A stretch of 64,000 nt of DNA from Bacillota bacterium (GCA_023423335.1 JAFAFU010000021.1:74283-138282), one strand, 5' to 3'. Counted from the first letter of the stretch, positions 52,664 through 62,006 are shown. Numbers and translations: made by a program. The notes: generated by a model not told the origin, from the letters alone.

Positions 52664-54691
52664 TTACCTGATACCATACCGGCTCAGTTCCCGCTTACTC
52701 ACATTCTCAGCTACGACCTGCTTATAGATGTTCACTGTCTCCTGGGCATCCTCCAGCTCCTCCTTTAATCTGGTATTTTCTGCTTCCAGAGCAAGCAACC
52801 GGATATCCTCCTGCTCCTCAGGAAGCCTTCTGCCGGCGGCCGGGTTCTTTGCCGTCTTCACGGACCTTTCCGCATCAGGAAGAGGCTTGCCTGTGGGAAT
52901 TGTATAGCTTTCCTCTGTCAATTCATTGAATTCACCCCTGGGTACATAATGAGTATGCAGCAACTGGTGGGATTTGTGGCTGCTCGGATAATCCAGAAAC
53001 TCTTGATATATGGCGGTAATATAAGGATTTTCATGGGATTTGCGCAATACCTTTCCCTCATCCTCCCGATACAATCCAGCCAGTCGTTTCCTTCCGACCT
53101 CAGGATCAGCGGACCTTGGCTGGCCTCCTCCGGTGATACAGCCGCCCGGACAGCCCATAACCTCGATGAAATGATAGGGTGATTCTCCCTTTTCTATCTG
53201 GTTCAGCAGCAGCCTTGCCCCTTTTAATCCGCTGGTAACCGCCACCTTTAGGGTCACACCCTCCAGGAACTTATAGGCGGGGACAGTCTCCTCAATCGGA
53301 AGCTCAGCAGTTTTTATCTGTTCCAGTCCGACGATCGGTGTCACATGCAGGCCCTTAAAAGGCAGCTCCCGCCCGGTAACCAATTCATAAACTGTCCGGA
53401 GGGCAGCCTCCATGACCCCGCCGGTCAGACCGAAAATATCAGCCGCACCGGTAGACATCCCAAGAGGATGATCATATTCTTCCTCCGGCAGAGCCATAAA
53501 ATCAATACCCGCTTCCTTAATCATGGCCGCCAGCTCCCTTGTCGTCAGAACCGCATCCACATCGGGATAATCCTCCTGCTTCATTTCACTGCGGAGGATT
53601 TCAAACTTCTTAGCGGTACAGGGCATTACAGATACCACATAGATATCCCCCGGAACAACCCCTGTTTTCTCAGCATAATAGGTTTTTGCCAGGGCTCCCA
53701 GCATCATATGGGGAGATTTACAGGTGGACAGGTGCTCCAGCTTCTTTGGATACTCGTGCTCCATATACTTAATCCAGCCCGGACTGCAGCTTGTAATCAT
53801 CGGCAGTACCTCTCCAGGACCAATTAACGCATTCTTCAGACGGATTAACAGCTCCGTCCCCTCCTCCATAATCGTTAAATCTGCGGCAAAATTCGTATCA
53901 AATACATCATCAAACCCAAGGGCATGCAATGAAGAAGCCAGCTTGCCGGTAACTACGGTTCCCGGCTCACAGCCGAATTCTTCCCCCAGGGCGACTCTGA
54001 CTGCCGGTGCAACCTGGACCACGACCCGCTTCGACTTATCATGAAGGGCACTCCAAACCTTCTCTGTGGCATCGGTTTCCTTCAGAGCCCCGACGGGGCA
54101 GACCACAGTGCATTGTCCGCAGAAGGCGCAATCCACGGTTCCAATCGGTAATTCCATCGCAGGTCCGATGACCGTATCAAATCCACGGTTTTGGGGATTG
54201 AGAACACCGGTCCCCTGCACCTGGTTGCAGACTGTCACGCAGCGCCGGCATAAAACACATTTTGACATATCACGGACAATGGATACGGAGGCATCCAACC
54301 CCCGATTTGCATGCTCCCCCTCAAAGCGGGTATTTTCTACTCCCAGGGTTCTCCCCAGCTCCTGAAGCTCGCAGCTTAAATTGCGTTTGCAGCTCAAGCA
54401 TTCCTTTGTATGGTCGGAAAGCAGCAATTCATAGAGAACCTTACGCGCTTTTCGGACCCGCTCCGAGCTTGTGAGGACCTCCATCCCCTCGCTGACCTGT
54501 GTCATACAGGAGGCCTGCAGGGTTTTTGCACCCTTTACCTCCACAACGCAGATTCTGCAGGACCCCAGCCTGTGAAGCCCTTCCAGATAACAGAGGTTTG
54601 GAATGCCGATATGGTTTGCCTTGGCGGTCTCCATGATCGTCATGCCCTCCTCTGCTTTCATCCGTCTTCCGTTTATTATTAAATTCACCAT
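52664..54691 (-). CDS. hydA: [FeFe]-hydrogenase catalytic subunit, NADH-dependent (HydA type)
   Basis: A 675-residue enzyme from the ATG with GAGGAG before it; a longer frame to 54808 would translate the structured leader. Clusters: plant-type [2Fe-2S] (Cys34, 45, 48, 62), His94/Cys98/101/107, two ferredoxin-type [4Fe-4S] (145-155, 188-198), then the H-cluster motifs TSCSPGW (300-306), MPCTAKK (356-362) and MGCPGGCITGGGQP (512-525), all intact. The family normally ends near HTHY (579-582), but here about 93 residues follow, with a predicted coiled coil (LEAENTRLKEELEDAQETV). With HydB and HydC it should interconvert H2 with NAD(P)H and ferredoxin. Confidence 0.95.
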   Translation of the reverse strand: MVNLIINGRRMKAEEGMTIMETAKANHIGIPNLCYLEGLHRLGSCRICVVEVKGAKTLQASCMTQVSEGMEVLTSSERVRKARKVLYELLLSDHTKECLSCKRNLSCELQELGRTLGVENTRFEGEHANRGLDASVSIVRDMSKCVLCRRCVTVCNQVQGTGVLNPQNRGFDTVIGPAMELPIGTVDCAFCGQCTVVCPVGALKETDATEKVWSALHDKSKRVVVQVAPAVRVALGEEFGCEPGTVVTGKLASSLHALGFDDVFDTNFAADLTIMEEGTELLIRLKNALIGPGEVLPMITSCSPGWIKYMEHEYPKKLEHLSTCKSPHMMLGALAKTYYAEKTGVVPGDIYVVSVMPCTAKKFEILRSEMKQEDYPDVDAVLTTRELAAMIKEAGIDFMALPEEEYDHPLGMSTGAADIFGLTGGVMEAALRTVYELVTGRELPFKGLHVTPIVGLEQIKTAELPIEETVPAYKFLEGVTLKVAVTSGLKGARLLLNQIEKGESPYHFIEVMGCPGGCITGGGQPRSADPEVGRKRLAGLYREDEGKVLRKSHENPYITAIYQEFLDYPSSHKSHQLLHTHYVPRGEFNELTEESYTIPTGKPLPDAERSVKTAKNPAAGRRLPEEQEDIRLLALEAENTRLKEELEDAQETVNIYKQVVAENVSKRELSRYGIR

Positions 54692-54704
54692 ATTTCTCCT
54701 CATT

Positions 54705-54780
54705 TCTGCGCTGCCCAATGTCTCGCTTGCGAGACTATGCACATCACAAGTTTGTGATTGCAGCGCAGACACAAACTTGT
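54705..54780 (-). promoter_or_regulatory. structured leader of hydA, repeat family copy P
   Basis: Stem 1: ACAAGTTTGTG/CACAAACTTGT (54780-54770 and 54756-54746). Its loop carries TCTGCGCTGC, which can pair over 10 bp with GCAGCGCAGA (54714-54705), just before the hydA ribosome-binding site, giving a pseudoknot or a switch. GTCTCGC/GCGAGAC (54735-54720) forms another hairpin between them. AAGTTTGTG, CTGCG and GGGCAG are shared with copy Q (62812-62886) in the same order. Confidence 0.6.
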
Positions 54781-54833
54781 TAAGGGTGTCCCAAAAGTCA
54801 AATTTCAATTTTATTCATCACAGGATATAAGTA

Positions 54834-54877
54834 CCTGCCCTTTTGTGCTAGTTTGTGCGTCTGTCGCAATGCAGGCA
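54834..54877 (-). repeat. repeat family copy R at the hydB 3' end
   Basis: TGCCTGC...GCACAAACTAGCACAAAAGGGCAGG matches the 3' half of copy Q (GCACAAACTAATGCAAAGGGCAGG) with small differences. The hydB stop codon lies within it. The first part encodes conserved CLHCDR residues, so only the part from GCACAAACTA on is good evidence of a repeat. Confidence 0.5.
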
Positions 54878-57800
54878 GCGCATTGCCTCTGCCATGGCGT
54901 TCAGTTTGTGATAGCCCAATACGACCTCCTCAAAGGACTCGGTCCGCTTTTCTGCCTCCAGCATCTCCATCGGAAAACGATTGTGGGCGGCAATCTCGTC
55001 TTCATCGAACTTATCCGGAATATCAATCGGATTTCCTTTATTTAAGACGCCCTTTCCTCCCAGATATTTATCAATGGAAACAGCGGCCCGCTTTCCGTCA
55101 GCGATTGCCTGTATCACCGTATCCGGGCCTCTGGTAACATCACCGCCGGCGAAAATGCCTGCCATGGTAGTCATCTGGGTATCCTCGTCTATGACAAAGG
55201 TCCCCCAGGGAGTGACGGTAATTTCGTCCTTACGGATGAAGGGAAGGTCCGTGTATTGGCTGACAGCCGGGATGACCGTATCCACCTTCAGGTAAAAATT
55301 CGTTCCCTCATGGGGTACGGACTTTCTTCTACCCGACTTATCGAATTCCCCGAGCCGCATCCGGATACATTCCATCTGTGCCACTGCTCCGTCCGGACCT
55401 TCGATAAATCTGACCGGAGCCACCAGCTCATTGATCTTAATTCCTTCTGCTTCCGCTTCCTGGATCTCGTATTCCGAAGCCGGCATCGCATCCCTGGTCC
55501 GGCGATACAGTATCATGACCTTCTTCGCGCCGAGCCTTAAGGCGGTACGGGCAGAATCAATGGCTGTATTACCGCCTCCGATGACTGCAACGGTTTCCCC
55601 CAGCTTCACCTCATAACCCAGATTGACATTCTTCAGGAAATGAATGCCGTGAAGTACACCCTCCAGCTCCTCACCCGGAATATTGACCTTCTGGGGGAAG
55701 CGGGTACCGGTGGCAATATAGACGGCGTCATATTGCATTTTTAATTTCCTGAAATCCGTATCCTTCATAATCTCCTTATTCAAGATGATATTTACACCGC
55801 TCTGGGCAATCAGCTCGATTTCGTGTGCCAATACCTTTTTGGGCAGCCTGTATTCCGGAATACCGAAGGCTAAGACTCCTCCTGCCACTGGCTCGGCCTC
55901 ATAGACATCAACCGAGTATCCGATACGGACCAGATAATAGGCACAGGTCAGTCCCGATGCCCCCGCACCGATTACCGCCACACTTCTTCCATTCTTCGGG
56001 AATACCACATCATGCTCGTACGGTTTCTCATTCCTATGGGCGTAATCCGCCACAAATCGCTTGATGTCCGCTATGGCGATTGCTTCATCCGTAGTACCTC
56101 GGCGGCACTTCACCTCACAGGGTCTGGTACAGATTCTGCCGCAAACGGCAGGGAACGGATTCTCCTGTTTTATCAGCCGGTAGGCATCCGTGAACCTGCC
56201 TGCCGCTACCAGGGACAGATATCCCGGCACATTTACGTTCGCAGGACAGGTATTTTCACAGGGTGAGATAAACAGCTCGGAGCAGACTCCGGCACGGCAG
56301 TATTTCTTCTTAATATGCTCCTCATATTCCTGCCGGAAATACCTTATGGTGCTGAGTACCGGATTGGGCGCCGACTGGCCGAGGCCGCACATGGCGGTAT
56401 CCTTAATGGTTTCGCCCAGCTCCTCCAAGAGCTCGATATCCCCCTCCCGGCCTTCTCCGCGGGTGATCCGTTCCAAGATCTCCAGCATGCGCTTGGTTCC
56501 CACCCGGCAGGCAGTACATTTACCGCAGGACTCATCCCGGATGAAATCCATAAAATACCTGGCATTATCAACCATACAGGTATCCTCATTCATGACGATC
56601 AGGCCCCCGGAGCCCATAATAGCTCCCAGCCCGGTGATTGCCTCATAATCCGTTGATACATTCAAATTATCCTGCGTAATGCAGCCTCCGGAGGGGCCTC
56701 CGATCTGGGCAGCCTTAAATTTCTTCTTATCCTTGATGCCGCCGCCGATGTTAAACAGAATATCTCCGAGAGGTTTCCCGATGGGAACCTCGATAATTCC
56801 GGTATTGACAATATCCCCGGCCAGGGCGTACACCTTTGTACCCCTGCTCTTTTCTGTTCCAAAACCGGCATACCACTCTCCACCCTTCAACAAAATGGAA
56901 GGAATGGCGGCAAAGGTTTCTACATTGTTTATAATAGTCGGTTTACCAAACAGCCCCTTCTGGAACGGCAGCGGGGGCTTTTGCTTCGGTTCGCCCCTCT
57001 GTCCTTCGATCGAGGACATCAGCGCCGTTTCTTCGCCGCAGACAAACGCACCGGCTCCGATCCGGATCTCCAGGTCGAAGGTAAACTCTGTTCCAAGGAC
57101 TTTACCTCCCAGTAATCCCCGTCTGCGGGCTTCTTCGATCGCTGCCTTTAATCTCTCAACGGCAATCGGGTATTCGGCCCGGACATAGATATACCCCATA
57201 TCCGCCCCGATCGCATAACCGCCGATCATCATACCTTCAATCAAGGTGTGGGGATCCCCCTCAATCAGGCTCCGGTCCATGAATGCGCCGGGATCTCCTT
57301 CATCGGCATTGCACAGGATATATTTTTGCCCACTGTCTGCCTGATACCCGGATTCCCACTTGATGCCCGTGGGGAAGCCGGCGCCGCCCCGGCCTTTTAT
57401 ACCGGAACGCTTCACCTCCCAAACAACATCCGCCTGGCTCATGGCAAGGGCCTTTGCAATCGCCCGGTACCCATCCCTGGCAATATATGCATCCATACTG
57501 GAGTATTCCATCCTGCCGCAGTTCCTCAGTACGATCTTCACCTGTTCCTTGTAAAAGTCGATATCCTCCAGCTTCGGGACATGCTTATGTAGGGAATAAT
57601 CAAAAAAAGTATGTTGCAGCAATACCCGATCCTCCAGGAGATGGTTCCGGACAATTTCCCGGGCAATCCCCGGTGTCAGCTCCGTATAGAATATCTGCTC
57701 CGGTAAAATCAGAGCAACCGGACCGACAGCACAGGTTCCCATGCAGCCGGTTTCATATACAATCGCAGCCTCACATAATTGATTCTTCTCAATTTCATCG

Positions 57801-57952
57801 ACAAATGCGTTTTTGACCTCCGAACAATTGGAGGATACACAGCCGGCACCGCTGCAGACTAGGACCTGATATTTATATCCGGAAAGCTTATCCAGGTAAT
57901 TCTGCTTAATCCGATCCAAATCCTTCGTATTATTTATCAGCCTTTCCACCAC
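54848..57952 (-). CDS. hydB: hydrogenase flavin subunit (NuoF-like) fused to an NfnB/GltD-like flavoprotein
   Basis: A 1034-residue fusion. N-terminal thioredoxin-like [2Fe-2S] domain (CSGAGCVSSNC, GCMGTCAVGP); NuoF core with FMN/NADH site GRGGAGFPTGIKW and NADEGDPGAFMDRS, SLBB region and [4Fe-4S] motif ESCGKCTACRVGT; then from about 565 a GltD/NfnB-type part with Cys-rich NTCPANVNVPGY, CGRICTRPCEVKCRRG, FAD site VIGAGASGLTCAY and second nucleotide site VIGGGNTAIDSARTALRLGA. GTG start chosen because AGGAGG lies eight bases before it. A fusion of this kind could couple NAD, NADP and ferredoxin in one complex. Confidence 0.93.
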   Translation of the reverse strand: MVERLINNTKDLDRIKQNYLDKLSGYKYQVLVCSGAGCVSSNCSEVKNAFVDEIEKNQLCEAAIVYETGCMGTCAVGPVALILPEQIFYTELTPGIAREIVRNHLLEDRVLLQHTFFDYSLHKHVPKLEDIDFYKEQVKIVLRNCGRMEYSSMDAYIARDGYRAIAKALAMSQADVVWEVKRSGIKGRGGAGFPTGIKWESGYQADSGQKYILCNADEGDPGAFMDRSLIEGDPHTLIEGMMIGGYAIGADMGYIYVRAEYPIAVERLKAAIEEARRRGLLGGKVLGTEFTFDLEIRIGAGAFVCGEETALMSSIEGQRGEPKQKPPLPFQKGLFGKPTIINNVETFAAIPSILLKGGEWYAGFGTEKSRGTKVYALAGDIVNTGIIEVPIGKPLGDILFNIGGGIKDKKKFKAAQIGGPSGGCITQDNLNVSTDYEAITGLGAIMGSGGLIVMNEDTCMVDNARYFMDFIRDESCGKCTACRVGTKRMLEILERITRGEGREGDIELLEELGETIKDTAMCGLGQSAPNPVLSTIRYFRQEYEEHIKKKYCRAGVCSELFISPCENTCPANVNVPGYLSLVAAGRFTDAYRLIKQENPFPAVCGRICTRPCEVKCRRGTTDEAIAIADIKRFVADYAHRNEKPYEHDVVFPKNGRSVAVIGAGASGLTCAYYLVRIGYSVDVYEAEPVAGGVLAFGIPEYRLPKKVLAHEIELIAQSGVNIILNKEIMKDTDFRKLKMQYDAVYIATGTRFPQKVNIPGEELEGVLHGIHFLKNVNLGYEVKLGETVAVIGGGNTAIDSARTALRLGAKKVMILYRRTRDAMPASEYEIQEAEAEGIKINELVAPVRFIEGPDGAVAQMECIRMRLGEFDKSGRRKSVPHEGTNFYLKVDTVIPAVSQYTDLPFIRKDEITVTPWGTFVIDEDTQMTTMAGIFAGGDVTRGPDTVIQAIADGKRAAVSIDKYLGGKGVLNKGNPIDIPDKFDEDEIAAHNRFPMEMLEAEKRTESFEEVVLGYHKLNAMAEAMRCLHCDRRTN

Positions 57953-57971
57953 TTTATTCACCTCCTGTTTC

Positions 57972-58469
57972 TCAATACCTGGCGAGAATGGAATCTAATT
58001 TATTCACATTCACTTGTTTATACACCACATCATCAATCATGATGGCAGGAGCCAGACCGCAGGCACCAATACACCGGGCGATCTCAAAGGTGAATTTGCC
58101 GTCCCTGGTGGTTTCCCCCATCTGTATTCCCAGAAGCTCCTTCAGACGTTCCACCAGCTTCTTGCCGCCTCTGACATAACAGGCGGTTCCCAGGCATACC
58201 CGGATCGTATGCCGGCCTCTTGGTTTTGTTGAGAAAAAGGAATAGAAGGTGATAACCCCGGAAACCTCTGACAAGGGTTTATCCAAAGAGCAGGCGATGA
58301 ACTTCTGCAGTTCCAGGGGTAAATAACCATAAACTTCCTGTGCAAGATGCAGGATCTGAATAAGACTCCCTTCCTTATCCTTGTATAGGTCTATTATGTT
58401 CGTAATTTCGTCATACTTGTGTTCTTCCTCCTGTGTACAGCCGCTGCAGTTCAAAACCTCTCCGCTCAT
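57972..58469 (-). CDS. hydC: hydrogenase/NADH dehydrogenase [2Fe-2S] subunit (NuoE-like)
   Basis: A 165-residue thioredoxin-fold ferredoxin. The four cluster Cys are in CLGTACYVRGG and ARCIGACGLAPAIM; GVITFYSFFSTKPRG is also conserved. I use the ATG with AGGGAGGTCCGAT before it; an earlier ATG at 58496 has no site. It is the first gene of hydCBA, 19 nt before the HydB start, and should bridge the flavin and iron-sulfur subunits. Confidence 0.93.
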   Translation of the reverse strand: MSGEVLNCSGCTQEEEHKYDEITNIIDLYKDKEGSLIQILHLAQEVYGYLPLELQKFIACSLDKPLSEVSGVITFYSFFSTKPRGRHTIRVCLGTACYVRGGKKLVERLKELLGIQMGETTRDGKFTFEIARCIGACGLAPAIMIDDVVYKQVNVNKLDSILARY

Positions 58470-58579
58470 ATCGGACCTCCCTGTGTGAATATTCATGGAA
58501 TAGCCTGCTGTTTTCTGACATTTCAGATATTATCACGCTTTATTCCGCATGATATATTTTTAACAAACTATTTACAAAA

Positions 58580-58607
58580 ATTATATCACACGGGGGTGAA
58601 TTTACAA
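58580..58607 (-). promoter_or_regulatory. promoter of the hydCBA operon
   Basis: TTGTAA (58607-58602), 16-nt spacer, TATAAT (58585-58580). The leader is about 105 nt to the hydC ATG. No convincing Rex or FNR box was found near it. Confidence 0.75.
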
Positions 58608-58679
58608 TACAAATGCCTATTATTTCCCTTATTAATTATACAACCATGTTAAAATAGTAACAATTGCTAGAGTTCCCTT

Positions 58680-59336
58680 CTATTCCCCATAGGAAACCCT
58701 CCAGAGATAAATCGAAGCTACGGAACCATAGGGGGAGTAACCGCTTCGGAACAAATCGAATTGTTTCCTGCTAAGAGAATCCAGTCCATACAGCATCATC
58801 ATACCCCGACGGATTGCAATGTCTCCGAAGCTGACGATATCCGGTCGTTCCATAGAATTAAGCAGCAGCATCTCTGCCGTCCATACGCCAATTCCGCTTA
58901 AGGAGGAAAGTTCACGGATCACTTCATCATCCGGCAGCTGATACAGGCGGTCCAGAGAAAAATCTCCCTTTGCAATGATCTTTGCAAGGTTTTTAATATA
59001 TCCCGCCTTCTTCGTCGGCATGCCCAGCCTTTGGATCTCCTCGACGGAAGCACCGGCCACGACCTCCGGAATTACGTCATCAAAATGCTCCTGTAATCTG
59101 GCCCAGATTGTCCGTGCAGCCTTCAATGAAATCTGCTGCCCGATGATGACATGAATAAGTGCCGGGAACAGATCCGGAATGATTATCCGTTCCACCTTTC
59201 CAATCCGGTCAATTGCTGCTCCAAGTGCCTGATCCGCCTTCTTCAGATACTCCATTTCCTTCAGCCCATACTCAAATATCTTTGTTCTGACCTTCATCCG
59301 CCTATATACCCGTCCTTTCCGTATTCCTCCTATCAT
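58680..59336 (-). CDS. DNA-3-methyladenine glycosylase II-like (HhH-GPD)
   Basis: A 218-residue base-excision glycosylase: VIIGQQISLKAARTIWARLQ begins the helical core, LSSLSGIGVWTAEMLLL is the helix-hairpin-helix with the catalytic Asp shortly after (SFGDIAIRRG). There is no [4Fe-4S] Cys set, so it fits AlkA rather than Nth/MutY. The ATG has GGAGGGGAATA before it; an inner ATG at 59297 is possible. It removes alkylated bases. Confidence 0.88.
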   Translation of the reverse strand: MIGGIRKGRVYRRMKVRTKIFEYGLKEMEYLKKADQALGAAIDRIGKVERIIIPDLFPALIHVIIGQQISLKAARTIWARLQEHFDDVIPEVVAGASVEEIQRLGMPTKKAGYIKNLAKIIAKGDFSLDRLYQLPDDEVIRELSSLSGIGVWTAEMLLLNSMERPDIVSFGDIAIRRGMMMLYGLDSLSRKQFDLFRSGYSPYGSVASIYLWRVSYGE

Positions 59337-59506
59337 TATTCCCCTCCGGGAAGATAATATATTATATCGCCGCCGAATGCTTCTTTGGTCCTACTTTGAT
59401 ACCGGGCAGCATAGATTACCTATAGCAAAGCTTTTAACCGTCTTTGATGCATCCCGGCTTGGGACAGATTAGAGTCAAACATATCAATTATTTAAGGAGG
59501 TTTATC

Positions 59507-60706
59507 ATGTATAATGTTCAGGAGATATTTCCGCGGATCTACTGGGTCGGAGGAAACGACTGGAGGCTGGAGCGGTTCGAGAATCTGCTTCCGCTGCCCT
59601 TTGGCATATCCTACAATACCTTCCTCGTAATGGATGAAAAGACTGCACTGTTTGATACGATCGATGTGTCTACCAGTGACCAGTTCATTGATAACATCCT
59701 TCATGTCCTGAATGGACGCAGGTTGGATTATTTAATCATCAACCATATGGAACCAGACCATAGTGCTGCCATTAATGAGATTGTCCGTCTTTACCCCGAA
59801 GTCACAATCGTCGGTAACGAACTGATCTTACAATATTATGAGCAGTTTTACAGCCTCGATATCAGGCCGAATTATCTTATGGTAAACGAGGGAGATGAGC
59901 TCACGACAGGCGATTTCCGATACCGTTTCATTATGGCCCCGTTATTGCACTGGCCGGAGGTTATGTTCACCTATGAGACAACTCAGGGTATCCTTTTTTC
60001 TGCGGATGCCTTCGGTTCCTTCGGAGCGATTACCGGAAATCTGTTCTATGACCAGATAGAGTATTCTCCGGATGAAACCCGCAGATATTATGCCAATATT
60101 ATAGGCCGGTTCGGTATGCCGGTCCAATCCGCCCTGAATAAGCTCTCCGGACTGGAAATCAATATGATCCTGCCGCTTCACGGGCCCTTATGGAGAACGG
60201 CGGATGTAGGATATATACTGGAAAAATATAATATCTGGAGCCTCTATCTTCCCGAAGAGACCGGAATTGTCATCGTCTTTGCCTCCATGTATGGCAATAC
60301 ACAGCTGGCGGCCGAGATACTGGCCAGTAAATTATCCCTTCTGGGCGTACAGAATATACTGATGTTTGATGTATCCAAGACCGACTCCTCTTTCATAATC
60401 TCAGATCTCTGGCGATACAGCCATGCGGTCTTTGCGGCACCTACCTACAATATGCACCTGTTTCCCATTATGGATTATCTGCTGAGGGATCTGAATATTC
60501 TGAACTTTAAGAATCGCAAAATCGCCTTAATCGGGAATTATACCTGGCTGGATGCGTCCCTGGCAAATATGACGGCCCTTCTTAATACGGAGCAGGATTA
60601 TGAGCTTGTAGCAGAACCCCTCCTGATTCTCTCTTCCTTAAAGCCTGCCCAGGAAGCTGAACTGGATGCCATGGCAAATGCGATTTATCAGTCCATGACA
60701 AGCTAA
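59507..60706 (+). CDS. fprA: flavodiiron protein (A-type flavoprotein)
   Basis: A 399-residue two-domain enzyme from the ATG with AAGGAGGTTTATC before it. The metallo-beta-lactamase-like part has the di-iron ligands in HMEPDHSA and later LHWPEVMFTY and PLHGPLWR; the C-terminal flavodoxin part (about 250-395) has the FMN loop VFASMYGNTQLAAE and AAPTYNMHLFPIM. It reduces O2 to water, or NO, with electrons from rubredoxin or coenzyme F420-like carriers, protecting the hydrogenase nearby. Confidence 0.93.
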   Translation: MYNVQEIFPRIYWVGGNDWRLERFENLLPLPFGISYNTFLVMDEKTALFDTIDVSTSDQFIDNILHVLNGRRLDYLIINHMEPDHSAAINEIVRLYPEVTIVGNELILQYYEQFYSLDIRPNYLMVNEGDELTTGDFRYRFIMAPLLHWPEVMFTYETTQGILFSADAFGSFGAITGNLFYDQIEYSPDETRRYYANIIGRFGMPVQSALNKLSGLEINMILPLHGPLWRTADVGYILEKYNIWSLYLPEETGIVIVFASMYGNTQLAAEILASKLSLLGVQNILMFDVSKTDSSFIISDLWRYSHAVFAAPTYNMHLFPIMDYLLRDLNILNFKNRKIALIGNYTWLDASLANMTALLNTEQDYELVAEPLLILSSLKPAQEAELDAMANAIYQSMTS

Positions 60707-60831
60707 AGCTGCCCTCTCCGGAATAAAAAATTTTCTATTACTAAAATTTTAGTAAATACATTTCACAAGCGAATAAATATGGTGTGTTTTTATACTTATA
60801 TATACTTTTTAATTTTTTCCATTGAATTTCC

Positions 60832-60859
60832 TTGATTGTTTTCGTTCCTTTGATATAAT
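60832..60859 (+). promoter_or_regulatory. promoter of the GH43 gene
   Basis: TTGATT (60832-60837), 16-nt spacer, TATAAT (60854-60859), 45 nt before the start codon. No catabolite-response palindrome was recognised. Confidence 0.65.
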
Positions 60860-60904
60860 AGTAAGTAGAATCGTTATTACATTATACGTACAAGGAGAAA
60901 CGAA

Positions 60905-61888
60905 ATGGAAAAAATCACTAAACCTAACGAGCCTTTAGTAACTCACATCTATACTGCGGACCCGTCAGCCCATGTTTTTGAAGGTAAACTTTATATCTAT
61001 CCTTCTCATGATCTGGATCATGATGGCCCGGATAATGATAACGGTGATCAGTATAAAATGGAGGATTACCATATCCTGTCTCTGGATGATTTGAACTCTC
61101 CCTGTGTAGACCATGGCGAAGCTCTTCATATGAGAGATGTTCCCTGGGTCAGCAAGCAGATGTGGGCTCCTGATGCAGCCTACAAGAATGATACCTATTA
61201 CTTATTTTTCCCGGCAAAAGATAAGGATGACATTTTCCGTATCGGCGTAGCAACCAGCAAGAGGCCGGAGGGACCCTTCGATCCCCAGCCGAATTATCTC
61301 GAAGGCACCTGCAGCATCGACCCTGCCGTACTTGTTGATGATGACAACAGAGCATATATGTATTATGGCGGACTTTGGGGCGGTCAGCTGGAAAAATGGG
61401 TATCCGGAAGCTTTAATCCCAATGAAGCGGATCCTGCTGCAGATCAGCCGGCAGTCGGACCAAGGGTTGCCGAATTAAGTGATGATATGCTCAGCCTGAA
61501 GGAGGCTTCTCAGGAGATCGTTATTCTTGATGAGAATGGCAAGCCATTACTCGCCGGTGATGAAGACAGAAGATATTTTGAAGGTCCCTGGATGCACAAA
61601 TACAACGGATTATATTATTTGTCCTATTCCACAGGAACTACCCATTACATCGTTTACGCAGTCAGTGACAATCCGAAAGGTCCTTTTACCTATAAGGGTA
61701 AAATTTTAGAACCGGTTATCGGATGGACAACCCATCATTCTATCGTTCAATATAAAGATAAATGGTATCTCTTCTACCACGACTGCTCCTTATCGGACGG
61801 CGTTAACCACAAGCGCTGCGTAAAATATACCGAGTTAAAATATAATGCGGATGGAACAATCCAGACCATCGATCCTTATAATAATTAA
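60905..61888 (+). CDS. glycoside hydrolase family 43 (arabinosidase/xylosidase-like)
   Basis: A 327-residue five-bladed propeller enzyme. The catalytic base is the Asp in TADPSAHVFEGKLYIY, the pKa-tuning Asp in MWAPDAAYKNDTYYLFF and the acid Glu in RYFEGPWMHKYNGLYYLSYS. No signal peptide or carbohydrate-binding module, so it should work in the cytoplasm on imported arabino- or xylo-oligosaccharides. AAGGAGAAACGAA precedes the ATG. Single gene with promoter and terminator. Confidence 0.92.
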   Translation: MEKITKPNEPLVTHIYTADPSAHVFEGKLYIYPSHDLDHDGPDNDNGDQYKMEDYHILSLDDLNSPCVDHGEALHMRDVPWVSKQMWAPDAAYKNDTYYLFFPAKDKDDIFRIGVATSKRPEGPFDPQPNYLEGTCSIDPAVLVDDDNRAYMYYGGLWGGQLEKWVSGSFNPNEADPAADQPAVGPRVAELSDDMLSLKEASQEIVILDENGKPLLAGDEDRRYFEGPWMHKYNGLYYLSYSTGTTHYIVYAVSDNPKGPFTYKGKILEPVIGWTTHHSIVQYKDKWYLFYHDCSLSDGVNHKRCVKYTELKYNADGTIQTIDPYNN

Positions 61889-61962
61889 TCCGGTTTTTAT
61901 ATGGTACTTATATCATAATAGTGAAAGAAGCTATTGTATAATAGCTGTAATGATACAAGGGG

Positions 61963-62006
61963 CACCGGATACTTCCCGTACAGTACATGGGGAGTATCCG
62001 GTGTCT
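61963..62006 (+). terminator. terminator after the GH43 gene
   Basis: CACCGGATACTTCCC pairs with GGGGAGTATCCGGTG over 15 bp (one G-U) with an 11-nt loop, then TCTTTT. It lies about 75 nt past the stop codon. Confidence 0.8.

Noticed and set aside
54692..54808. Extending HydA upstream to an in-frame ATG at 54808
   Set aside because: The extra 39 codons are translated from the structured repeat leader, do not resemble ferredoxin domains, and the inner ATG has a good GAGGAG site and matches the usual N terminus.
56190..57188. Long antisense frames (152 and 169 codons) inside hydB
   Set aside because: G+C-rich coding region with clear NuoF motifs on the other strand; the antisense products are Pro/Arg/Ser-rich nonsense.
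58555..58610. Rex-type redox operator in the hydCBA promoter
   Set aside because: Only a half-site (TTGTTAAAA) is present; the other TTGTAAA is a direct, not inverted, copy.
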